Shown here: positions 23,499 through 31,700 of the stretch, piece after piece
Layout: the number at the start of each line of letters is the position of its first letter
Position numbering within the stretch: position 1 is the first letter of the stretch
Origin: Rossellomorea vietnamensis
Lineage (GTDB): Bacteria; Bacillota; Bacilli; Bacillales; Bacillaceae_B
Direction: 5' to 3'
NCBI RefSeq assembly: GCF_008180415.1
Contig: NZ_VTEI01000010.1
Location: 1-38,125 of the forward strand
Length of the DNA: 38,125 bases
The notes under the pieces: model-generated
What the model was told of the DNA's origin: nothing
The model's input: only the letters and a program-made list of their open reading frames with translations
Database searches by the model: none
Translations under genes and position numbers: made by a program

Positions 23499-24980
23499 AT
23501 GACCATTGATGGTTTAAAACTGCAGGATTTAAAAAAGAAGAACCTTTTAATGCTGCTGCTCTATTCTGCTTCCTTGATGGCAGCTATCCTTTATACTGTT
23601 TTTAATAAAAACCCGTTAATTGAAACAATCCTCTACTCTGCCCAGCTCTCAGCCATGATTGTTTTCTTTCTCATTTTCCAGGCAGCTCTTAAAAAGTATC
23701 ACTTGTTCCCCCTCTTTACTTTACCAGTTGTCTACATAATAATCGGAGTCGATATCCTGGTAAACGGCGGTTCTGGGAACAACCTGATCATTTTGCTGTT
23801 TCTTGCAGTTATCTCGGCCCTTCACTTTAAGCTTTCTCTATTCTCTATTGGATACGTCTCAGGTTTCATCCTGTTCATCATGAACAAGCAATTCTTTCAA
23901 GGACCTGGAGAAATTGATTCAATCTTTATTCCTGGAATTCTTGTTTATATAATGCTGGGAATTTTGCTGTACATTGTCGTCAAACTCAATACGAACCAAT
24001 TTTCACAGCTTCAGAAGTTTATTGTAGAAGCTGAAGCCGAAAATATGAGAAAAGAAAATCAAAAAACTTTGCTGGAATCTGAATTGCAAACAATATTCAA
24101 AAGCATTAAGAAAGTGAATGATCAAATTCAGCACCATCTGCTCTCCCATAACGAGATGAAAACCGCACTACAGGAAATTTCGGCGGGCAGCCAGACCCAG
24201 AGCGACCAAATTAACAGCATTGCCTCCATTTCAGAGACTACGATGAGACAAATGGAAGGTATGGCCTCTATGGCAGAAGTACTGTTTCAGCATTCGGAAG
24301 AAGCGAATATCACTGCTATCAGCGGAACAGAAAAGGCAGACGGACTTCAGCTTGACATGAATGAGTTGAACACACTCATTGACGAACTTAGTATCACGTT
24401 CGCTGAACTGACGAATAAGTTTGAAGAAACGAACAGCTTTGTCGGCATAATTCAGGGAATAACAGAGCAAACCAACCTGCTTGCCCTGAATGCTTCCATC
24501 GAAGCCGCAAGAGCAGGTGAAGCAGGAAGAGGCTTCTCCATAGTGGCTGATGAGATCAGAAAACTTGCTGAAATGACAAGCACCACCGCTTCGCGCATCA
24601 ATGAAAACCTTGCTTCTGTCAATCAGGTGAACTCCGCTGCACTGAAGAAGATGAATCTTAGCAGCAGCAAGCTGTCCGAAAACATTCAGGCTGTGGGAGA
24701 TGTAAGCAGTTCATTCAAGGAATTGAGGTCCAAGCTTCACCTGCTTCAATCTGAGTTCCATACGCTGGCTGCTAATTCTGATTCTGTAAAAGAGCAAACC
24801 GTACACGCTGAACTTTCAACCAAAGAACTGGCTGCCGTCATCGAAGAAGCATCAGCAGGGCTTGAAGAGGTCAGCGCGACCATTGAAACATTGAATGAAG
24901 ATACAGGCACCATTGCTTCATATGTCAATGAAACAGTGAAAAGTGCAGAAAAGATACAGGCCAACATCGATAATAAATAA
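23499..24980 (+). CDS. Methyl-accepting chemotaxis protein with polytopic N-terminus
   Basis: A 493-aa chemoreceptor. The N-terminal 165 residues hold about five to six membrane helices (first at 15-34, last at 144-163) with almost no extracytoplasmic domain, so it probably senses through the membrane or from within it. A helical region (170-310) leads to the signalling hairpin tip, EQTNLLALNASIEAARAGEA (323-342) continuing to ADEIRKLAE, which binds CheW/CheA. No HAMP domain is apparent. AGGAG is nine bases before ATG. It is divergent from motAB, and a bidirectional terminator follows. Ligand is unknown. Confidence 0.9.
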   Translation: MTIDGLKLQDLKKKNLLMLLLYSASLMAAILYTVFNKNPLIETILYSAQLSAMIVFFLIFQAALKKYHLFPLFTLPVVYIIIGVDILVNGGSGNNLIILLFLAVISALHFKLSLFSIGYVSGFILFIMNKQFFQGPGEIDSIFIPGILVYIMLGILLYIVVKLNTNQFSQLQKFIVEAEAENMRKENQKTLLESELQTIFKSIKKVNDQIQHHLLSHNEMKTALQEISAGSQTQSDQINSIASISETTMRQMEGMASMAEVLFQHSEEANITAISGTEKADGLQLDMNELNTLIDELSITFAELTNKFEETNSFVGIIQGITEQTNLLALNASIEAARAGEAGRGFSIVADEIRKLAEMTSTTASRINENLASVNQVNSAALKKMNLSSSKLSENIQAVGDVSSSFKELRSKLHLLQSEFHTLAANSDSVKEQTVHAELSTKELAAVIEEASAGLEEVSATIETLNEDTGTIASYVNETVKSAEKIQANIDNK

Positions 24981-25009
24981 TGGCTGTACTCTGAAAATGG
25001 ATATAGACG

Positions 25010-25052
25010 AAAAAAGGAGCATCCCGTCTGCAGAGGGGATGCTCCTTCAGTT
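25010..25052. terminator. Bidirectional terminator between the chemoreceptor and DUF1992 genes
   Basis: AAGGAGCATCCC and GGGATGCTCCTT make a 12-bp stem with an 11-base loop. Six A precede it on the plus strand, giving a T-run for the minus strand, so it fits the DUF1992 gene best. Confidence 0.85.
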
Positions 25053-25426
25053 TACAGAAGCTTTTTTTCTATTTTGTGTTCATAGTTTTTAAATACCGAA
25101 CTATTCGTGCTGATTCTCTTCTTAGACATTAACCCATTAAACATCAGCAGTTTTTCATTCAAATTCTTTTTCAACTCTTCTTTCTCCAGCTGATCTTCGC
25201 AATCTCTGATTAAATCCTCTATTCGCAGCATTTCTTTTCTCAAGTGGTTTTCTTCTGTTGTAAAACCTGCATTTTTCATGATGCGGTGTGCCATACGAAG
25301 TTCTTGTGGAACATAGGAATCATCTTCCAGCTTCAAAGGTTTCCCATAACCTGGCAGCCGGTCAAACTCTCCGTCTTCGTAGGCTTTCTTGATTTTCTGT
25401 TCAGAAAGGATAGTGAATAAGTCCAT
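25052..25426 (-). CDS. DUF1992 (DnaJ-homologue-like) family protein
   Basis: A 124-aa protein whose N-terminal half is the DUF1992 domain: MDLFTILSEQKIKKAYEDG, FDRLPGYGKPLKLEDD, VPQELRMAHRIMKNAGF. A charged coiled-coil tail follows (RKEMLRIEDLIRDCEDQLEK). The family is cytoplasmic and of unknown function; the name DnaJ-homologue in databases does not imply a J domain. The frame stays open 195 bases further upstream and would add a hydrophobic 65-residue segment, but GGAGGGGG six bases before ATG 25426 and the family's usual length fix this start. Confidence 0.87.
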   Translation of the reverse strand: MDLFTILSEQKIKKAYEDGEFDRLPGYGKPLKLEDDSYVPQELRMAHRIMKNAGFTTEENHLRKEMLRIEDLIRDCEDQLEKEELKKNLNEKLLMFNGLMSKKRISTNSSVFKNYEHKIEKKLL

Positions 25427-25677
25427 GAAGATCCCCCTCCAGATTAAAAATTCAAGCACTCCACTCCCTAAAATCCCCTGTTTGAAAAGGGCATGGATAA
25501 GATAGTATAAAAAATAAGCGTAGAGCCAAATACTTACTATCATTATATCCTTTAACACATTATCGAACGTCTTCGATTCTGTCCATTTTTTGAAAATTAC
25601 CCCAGGCATGATTTCTAACATAATATCTTCCGCAATGGCAAAACTAACAATACGATACAGGGAAAGGGGTGTTCATC

Positions 25678-25833
25678 ATGAGCAGAGGAAAATCTTTTCA
25701 GCATAAAAAGAAAGGTCATCCAGGAAACAATCCTTCAGACTCACTGACCGAAAAACATACAAAAGAAAAAATTGAAGATGAAGAATATATCGTTACCCAG
25801 GAAGCATTCAAGAACCGTGTGGATGGGGATTGA
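25678..25833 (+). CDS. Small hydrophilic protein (51 aa), unknown
   Basis: Starts MSRGKSFQHKKKGHPGNNPS and ends AFKNRVDGD. The N-terminal third is basic (His/Lys), the rest acidic, with no hydrophobic segment, as in several small spore or stress proteins of Bacillus; I do not recognise the family. AAAGGGG lies eight bases before ATG, and a terminator-like hairpin begins 10 bases past the stop, which makes it a credible single-gene unit. Confidence 0.65.
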   Translation: MSRGKSFQHKKKGHPGNNPSDSLTEKHTKEKIEDEEYIVTQEAFKNRVDGD

Positions 25834-25843
25834 GTTTTTGAGG

Positions 25844-25873
25844 GAATCTGCTTTTAGCGGGTTCTTTTTTATT
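25844..25873 (+). terminator. Terminator after the 51-aa gene
   Basis: GAATCTGC and GCGGGTTC (two G-U pairs) with a short loop, followed by TTTTTTATTT. Confidence 0.7.
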
Positions 25874-25879
25874 TACTGA

Positions 25880-26490
25880 AGAAAAGATGAAAGAGACACC
25901 CGGACATACTTCGAGGTCACTGAAAAAGTCCACCAAAGACTTTTAATTGCTGAATCGTATTGTGCCGCTTTATGTGTTGTGAAGGGTGTTGGTTTCCGTT
26001 CAAGAAGCCCGCTCCACTTTGTTGTGCGCCTGATGGAATGGGCTTTATAGCGAAAGCGGCGTGTCATTTCATTAATTGGGGACCCAGCGGCAAAAATAAG
26101 CGAACTTTTTTCCCTTAATCACAAATTCAAGCTTATTTAGGGGTAAATAGAGGAACTTTTTACCCTTATATGATAAAAAAACTCATATTTTTAGTGTCTT
26201 AAGTTAAATAAGGGAACTTTATTCCCCTATCTTAGCTTTTTTCAGTGGTCTTTAGTAAATAACGGAACTTTTTTCCTCTATTTCCCACCAAAAAAGAACA
26301 ACATTTGAAAGTACTATCGGTCACTGGATCTTTCTATCGACTAGATGAAAAACGAACCTTCCAACTCTAACAGGCAAATGTCCCTCAAATCATTACAGGA
26401 TAATAAAGCCCATGTAGTATAGGGAAAGCACATACATTGCTTTTAAAGAAAGCTGTATTCGCATACATTGCGGCTTTCGGATATCCCCTT
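25880..26490. other. Gene-free region with element remnants
   Basis: No ORF here has a ribosome site. GGTCACTGAAAAAGTC (25917-25932) and an inverted partner GACCACTGAAAAAAGC (minus strand, about 26235-26250) agree at 12 of 16 bases and could be ends of a decayed insertion element. The hairpin array at 26094-26290 lies partly within. Further on, CATACATTGC is repeated at 26431 and 26463, inside an imperfect inverted pair AGTATAGGG / CCCCTTATACT. None of it can be named. Confidence 0.4.
26094..26290. repeat. Four-copy hairpin repeat (AAATAAGGGAACTTTTTTCCC type)
   Basis: Copies of TAAATAnnGGAACTTTTTnCCCTTA occur with GAACTT at 26102, 26153, 26214 and 26275, steps of 51, 61 and 61. In the best unit GGGAA, CTTTA, TTCCC forms a small hairpin. 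Spacers between copies are AT-rich and not conserved. It belongs to the gene-free stretch between the 51-aa gene and hmp. Confidence 0.8.
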
Positions 26491-26623
26491 ATACTAAGGT
26501 TTTCTCTCAAATCTGAGAGAGCAGCTCTTTCCTTTTCCTGTTTACGTGGTTATTCCGGTGAATATGTTTATTGTTTTCGGAATTAGACTGAAATAGCAAC
26601 AAAGTTTACGAAAAGCGCCTAAA

Positions 26624-26671
26624 GAAAAAAAGTCAACTTTTCTTCCTATTTAAGGAAGGATAGTTGACTTT
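26624..26671 (-). terminator. Terminator after hmp
   Basis: On the minus strand AAAGTCAACT and AGTTGACTTT enclose a second small stem, followed by TTTTTTTC. It lies 50 bases past the hmp stop. Confidence 0.85.
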
Positions 26672-26722
26672 ATCTTTGGTCATAACAAGCAGATTATAAA
26701 ATTCAATAAATATTCAGTGCCC

Positions 26723-27964
26723 TTATTTGTTCCCCGGATACCTCTCACTAGAAATCGCTTCCTGCAATTCAAATTTCAAGGCGGGTCCAAAGAATTCGTA
26801 GCGGATGCGATCCAATGAGATGCCTATGCTCATTAATGAAGAAATGACGGCTTTCATGAATGGAGCAGGACCGCAGACATAGCAAGTACTGTCTCTGTCT
26901 ACAAGGCTTTCCAATACATTTCTATTGATGTAGCCAAGATGGTCACAGCCTGCCTCAGAATTAATGTGACTTTCGTAAGCAAAAAATGCTTTTCCATTAT
27001 CCATTTTGTCGATTATTTCTATTACTTCTTCTTTAAACGCCTGTACTTCTTCATTCCGGCTGGCATGCACGAATACTGTCTGCCTTGATGGATTCAGTCT
27101 GGATATGTCTTCAAGCATACTGAACATCGGAGTTATGCCTACTCCTCCACTGATGAGGGTGACAGGTGAATGGCCGCTTGGCTCAAGATAGAAATCCCCT
27201 GCGGGAGCGCTCACTTCGATCACATCTCCCGCACTCACCTTGTCATGAAGATAGTTCGATACCTTTCCTTCAGGAGAATATTCTGCCTCCCGTTTGACGG
27301 AAATACGGAAGTACTCTCCATTAGGTGCTGAAGATAAGCTGTATTGGCGATTGAAAAGATATTCCTCACCCGGCATTCCCAGCCTAACCGTAATATATTG
27401 TCCTGGTAAATAAGATGGCACCTTCTGTCCATCATTCGGTTTCAGATAAAAAGAAGTGATCAAAGAACTTTCGGTTTTTTTCTTGATCATGGTAAAGTCC
27501 TTGAATCCTCTCCAACCCGCTTCTTTTGCTTCAGCTTCTTGATACATTTCCTCTTCCACGTCAATGAAAACTTGTGCAATCACTCCGTATGCTTCACCCC
27601 ATGCTTCCAGGATTTCATCGGTTGCTGCATCTCCCAAAACTTCCTCGATAGCCAGCAGCAAATGCTCCCCTACAATTGGATACTGTTCCGGCTTGATCCC
27701 AAGGCTGCGGTGCTTATGGGCAATTTGTTTCACTGCGGGAAGAAGTTGCTCCAGCCTGTCGATATTTTGTGCTGCGGCATATACAGTATTAGCAAGGGCC
27801 GTCTGCTGCCGGCCTTTCTTTTGGTTAACATGGTTAAAGATATTCAATAATTCAGGATGGTTTTTAAACAGTTTTTTGTAAAAATGAGATGTGATTTCCG
27901 TCCCCTTTATTTCTAAAACAGGGGCAGTTGATTTAATAATATCAATCGTTTGCTGAGCTAACAT
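26723..27964 (-). CDS. hmp: Flavohemoprotein (nitric oxide dioxygenase) Hmp
   Basis: Converts NO and oxygen to nitrate using NAD(P)H; cytoplasmic, 413 aa. The globin domain (1-140) has Tyr 29, Gln 53 and the proximal His 85 at the positions known from E. coli Hmp. The FAD domain has RQYSLSSAP (Arg 206), and the NAD domain has GGVGITPMFSML and CGPAPFMKAV. AAGGA stands eight bases before ATG. It is divergent from nsrR; two NsrR-like operators and a -35/-10 pair lie between them, so it should be induced by NO. The start codon sits in a 12-bp inverted repeat. Confidence 0.96.
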   Translation of the reverse strand: MLAQQTIDIIKSTAPVLEIKGTEITSHFYKKLFKNHPELLNIFNHVNQKKGRQQTALANTVYAAAQNIDRLEQLLPAVKQIAHKHRSLGIKPEQYPIVGEHLLLAIEEVLGDAATDEILEAWGEAYGVIAQVFIDVEEEMYQEAEAKEAGWRGFKDFTMIKKKTESSLITSFYLKPNDGQKVPSYLPGQYITVRLGMPGEEYLFNRQYSLSSAPNGEYFRISVKREAEYSPEGKVSNYLHDKVSAGDVIEVSAPAGDFYLEPSGHSPVTLISGGVGITPMFSMLEDISRLNPSRQTVFVHASRNEEVQAFKEEVIEIIDKMDNGKAFFAYESHINSEAGCDHLGYINRNVLESLVDRDSTCYVCGPAPFMKAVISSLMSIGISLDRIRYEFFGPALKFELQEAISSERYPGNK

Positions 27965-28012
27965 AAGATCGGTCCTTAAACATATATTTTTAATACACCT
28001 TTATGTTAGCTC
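27955..28012. repeat. 12-bp inverted repeat spanning the hmp start
   Basis: GAGCTAACATAA (27955-27966) and TTATGTTAGCTC (28001-28012) are perfect complements separated by 34 bases. The hmp start codon (27962-27964) is inside one arm; the ribosome site and NsrR box A are in the loop. Confidence 0.85.
27982..27998 (-). promoter_or_regulatory. NsrR-like operator A
   Basis: GTGTATTAAAAATATAT on the minus strand matches the B. subtilis NsrR consensus ATRTATYTTAAATATAT at 14 of 17 positions. It covers the expected hmp transcription start. Confidence 0.7.
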
Positions 28013-28031
28013 CCGAATACTCTTAAAGCAA
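28003..28031 (-). promoter_or_regulatory. Candidate hmp promoter
   Basis: On the minus strand TTGCTT (28026-28031), 17 bases, TAACAT (28003-28008). Both NsrR-like boxes touch it. The match to SigA consensus is only fair. Confidence 0.45.
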
Positions 28032-28045
28032 TATTTCAAATACAC
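28029..28045 (-). promoter_or_regulatory. NsrR-like operator B
   Basis: GTGTATTTGAAATATTG on the minus strand matches the NsrR consensus at 13 of 17 positions and overlaps the hmp -35 region. It shares AATACACCTTTA (plus strand) with box A, 47 bases away. Confidence 0.6.
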
Positions 28046-28066
28046 CTTTAACTTTTTAGACACATT

Positions 28067-28095
28067 TAGACAGGTGCAGATTCAACTTGTATAAT
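28067..28095 (+). promoter_or_regulatory. SigA promoter of nsrR
   Basis: TAGACA (28067-28072), 17 bases, TATAAT (28090-28095). Operator B lies 22 bases upstream of the -35 box. Confidence 0.75.
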
Positions 28096-28105
28096 AAAAG
28101 TATCC

Positions 28106-28132
28106 TGGCAGCCTGCATATTTGAGGCTGCCA
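28106..28132 (+). promoter_or_regulatory. Hairpin in the nsrR leader
   Basis: TGGCAGCC (28106-28113) and GGCTGCCA (28125-28132) form a perfect 8-bp stem with an 11-base loop at the very start of the expected nsrR mRNA, ending seven bases before the AAGGTGA ribosome site. There is no T-run, so it is not a terminator. Confidence 0.6.
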
Positions 28133-28149
28133 CAATGAAGGTGACACAA

Positions 28150-28605
28150 TTGAAACTTACTTTATATACTGATTACTCTCTGCGGGTACTCATTTACCTG
28201 GCAACAAGGACCGACGGCGAGTTGGCCAATATCAAGGAGATCGCCGACTCTTATCAAATCTCAAAAAATCACTTGATGAAGGTCACCCATGAGCTTGGAA
28301 AGATGGGCATTATAGAAACTATCCGGGGAAGAAACGGCGGGATCAGGCTCGCCATGGCTCCCTTGGAGATCAATATAGGCACACTTGTCAGAAAGACAGA
28401 GGAGGACTTTCATTTAGTCGAATGTTTTTCCCCTGAAAACAACACTTGCATCATCACGCCGGTCTGCGGACTTAAGCATGTACTTGCAAAAGCTTTGAAA
28501 GCCTACCTGGATGTTCTGGATCAATATACTCTGAAAGATTTAGTTCAGCGGCCCGAGGACTACCGTCTCCTGTTTTCATTAAATAACCCTCAAAAGAATG
28601 AATGA
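28150..28605 (+). CDS. nsrR: Nitric oxide-sensing repressor NsrR (Rrf2 family)
   Basis: Iron-sulfur repressor of NO-responsive genes, 151 aa. A winged-helix DNA-binding domain (LTLYTDYSLRVLIYLA, ISKNHLMKVTHELG, IRGRNGGIRLA) precedes the cluster loop with Cys 92, Cys 100 and Cys 106, the same spacing as in B. subtilis NsrR; Asp 8 could be the fourth ligand. The frame opens at 28087, but that codon lies inside the -10 box. TTG 28150 gives the family start (MKLT-YTDYSLRV) and has AAGGTGA five bases upstream. Divergent placement next to hmp suggests it controls hmp and perhaps itself. Confidence 0.94.
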   Translation: MKLTLYTDYSLRVLIYLATRTDGELANIKEIADSYQISKNHLMKVTHELGKMGIIETIRGRNGGIRLAMAPLEINIGTLVRKTEEDFHLVECFSPENNTCIITPVCGLKHVLAKALKAYLDVLDQYTLKDLVQRPEDYRLLFSLNNPQKNE

Positions 28606-28612
28606 TTAACCC

Positions 28613-28635
28613 CCGGCTGCTCTGGCCGGTTTTTT
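28613..28635 (+). terminator. Terminator after nsrR
   Basis: CCGGC and GCCGG with a seven-base loop, followed by TTTTTT, eight bases past the nsrR stop. Confidence 0.8.
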
Positions 28636-28779
28636 CATGATGAAAAACCTATCCATCTATTTACATTTTTTCTTTTTCCGTTAAACTCATTCTTAGTGCA
28701 ATTCTCTTAAACTGCTTGTCAACGACTTACATGACATCGATTCTATTGAAAACATAAATTAAGAAATTCAGGTGATGAA

Positions 28780-31700
28780 ATGAATAAAAAATATCTCTGG
28801 CTCTTTCTGCTCATTCTGCCGGCTGTCCCCTACTTCCTTTGGCTGTTAAAATCGGAAACACCTCTGAGTGTGGCTATCCTCGATAAGACTGTCCCGGCAG
28901 ATGATTACAGAGAACACAGCGGGCTGACCTGGCTCCTCAATCACTGGAAAATTGTTCTGCCAGAAGACAGCAGTTCCTATCAACTGACTGATTATGCAGG
29001 CTGGCATCCTGAAAATGAAAAAGACGAAAAAATAAAGAACTTGGATTTGTCCACTATAAAACCTGATGTCATTTATATAGCCGACACCTACGGAGTATAT
29101 CCTGAACAATCGGAAAACTCCGAGCGAGGGAATGACCCTATCTATGGCGGCTTAACACAGGAAGAAGTCTATCAAATAGAAAAGTCTTTAAAGGAAGATG
29201 GCTCCACCCTGATTACAGAATTCAACACTTTGGCCAGCCCGACAGATGAAAAAGCTAAAAAGTCCATGTATAACCTGCTGGGGATCCAATGGTCCGGCTG
29301 GACTGGCAGGTACTTTAATGAACTTGATCCTAATGAAAGTTCAGAACTTCCAAATTGGATTATTGACTCCTATCAATCTCAATCCTCCACCTGGACTTTT
29401 GCAGGTCCCGGATTTGTTTTCACAAACGAAGATGGAAGCCTGTTCGTCCTGGAGGAAGAAGAACATTACAACGAAAAAGGATTATGGATTGACTACACCG
29501 AAAAGGGCCGCAATCTATTCGAGCTGAAGGAATCCCCCTCCTACGGATACTGGTTTGACGTCATCCAAAACGATTCTGCGGAAGTATTGGGGAACTATAA
29601 GATGGACCTTACTGAAAGTGGTAAGACAGCCTTAGAGGAGTATGGTATTCCTGCTTCCTTCCCGGCCGTGACATTGCTTGAACAAGGGCCGTCCAAACGT
29701 TATTACTTCGCTGGAGATTTTGTTGATACAGGAAGTTCTCCAAGAATGCATAAGTATATTGGCCTTGAAAACATTCAGAAAATCTTCGCCTTTGAAAAAA
29801 AGGACAGGCCGCAGACTTTTTATTGGAAAGCTTATGTTCCGATGATGAAGGCTATCTTAAATGAGGCAAAAAACAGTGGTGAGGAAGCTGCTCAGCAAGC
29901 AGCAGATCCCAAGCCTATGCCTGCATTGGTGAAAGAGAATCAATATCAGGTCTTGAAAGATGGAAAATGGGAACAGCTGACAATCAAAGGCGTGAATATG
30001 GGAATTGCAAAGCCGGGCTACTTCCCTGGCGAAACTGCTATCACCCGTGATGAGTACTACCGATGGTTCGAAATGATTCATGAGATGAATGCAAATGCAA
30101 TCAGAGTCTATACCCTTCATCCTCCTGGCTTTTACCAGGCTTTGAAACAGTTCAATGATGAACATAAGGATGATCCTTTGTATGTCTTCCATGGCATTTG
30201 GATTGACGAAGGGCCTCTGGAAGAGACGCTCGATGCGTTTGCACCTGGAAGCTCTGAACCTTTTATAGAAGAAATGAAACGGATTGTAGATGTTGTCCAT
30301 GGGAACGCAAACATCTCAGATAAACCGGGACATGCAAGCGGAATTTATACTGCTGATATCTCTGATTATGTTATAGGCTGGATACTTGGGATCGAGTGGT
30401 ACCCTTATATGGTTGAAAACACTAATAAGGTTCATGCCTCCATGGGTGAGTATGATGGCAGCTTCACTTATACAAAAGGAGCAGCACCATTTGAAAATTG
30501 GCTGGCGGGGATGATGGATACAATACTGGTTTATGATAATGAAAATTATGGCACCACCCGCCCTGTATCATTCACAAACTGGGTTACTACTGATTTGCTG
30601 GATCATCCATCAGAACCGCTTGAACAGGAAGACCTGGCCAGCGTGAATCCCAATGTCATTTACCTTAAGGAGGAGAAATCTGCGGGACAATTCGCCTCCT
30701 ACCATGTCTATCCGTATTATCCGGATTTTCTAAACTTGGAGGAGAAGTATCTGAATTATGTAGACCATCGAGGGAATAAAAACAGTTATGCAGGTTATTT
30801 GAATGACTTACAGGAAGCACACCGCCTGCCTGTTTTGATAGCTGAGTTCGGGGTTCCGGGCTCAAGGGGAATGACACATGAAAACCCCTACGGCTGGAAT
30901 CAAGGGTTCCATAATGAAGAAGACCAAGGAACCATTGACGCTTCCCTATTTGAAGACATCATAAACGAAGGGTACCTTGGCGGCCTTGTGTTTACCTGGC
31001 AGGATGAATGGTTCAAGAGGACCTGGAATACGCTTGAGCTGGATAATAGCGACAGGAGGCCTTTCTGGTCGAATGCCCAGACAAACGAACAGCAATTCGG
31101 CCTGCTCAGCTTTGACAGACACAAGGTGAAACTGGATGGCGATACGTCGGACTGGAAAGATGTACAAGCACTTTATGACCATACTGAAGAAAAACAATCC
31201 GAGCTTCAATCCCTCAAGATTGACCATGATGAAAAATACTTGTACTTGAATTTAAAATTGTCAGATTCAGCAATACAGGATTGGGAAGAAAGAGATATCC
31301 TCCTTCTTCTTGATAACGGTAAAGAAGGCGGAAATACGATTTCCACCTCAGACACCGATTTCGAGGGGATCGATTTTGTGCTACATCTGAATGGAAAGAA
31401 AAATTCCCGAGTTCTCACTGACAGCTTCTACGATCCATTTTATTATCAGTATAGTGAGCAATTGTCTTTCCTTTCCAGACAGCCGTATCACGGTACGCAA
31501 GGATCAGGTGTCTTCCATCCCATCAGGCTGGCACTGAATAAGCCGCTTTTCATCCCGAGTACTGGAGAAACCTTACCATTCAAAGCGTATGAAACAGGGA
31601 GATTAAAATTTGGAATCGGCAGTCCCGAAGACCCTGAATATGATTCACTTTCGGACTTTTACGTAAATGAGAAAGACGGCATTGTTGAGGTGCGGATCCC

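Noticed and set aside
25873..26067. 64-aa minus-strand ORF before the hairpin repeats
   Set aside because: No ribosome site, composition typical of non-coding sequence, and it overlaps the possible insertion-element end.
28087..28149. Longer NsrR N-terminus from the first in-frame start codon
   Set aside because: The codon lies in the promoter, before the expected transcription start, and the added 21 residues are absent from the family.
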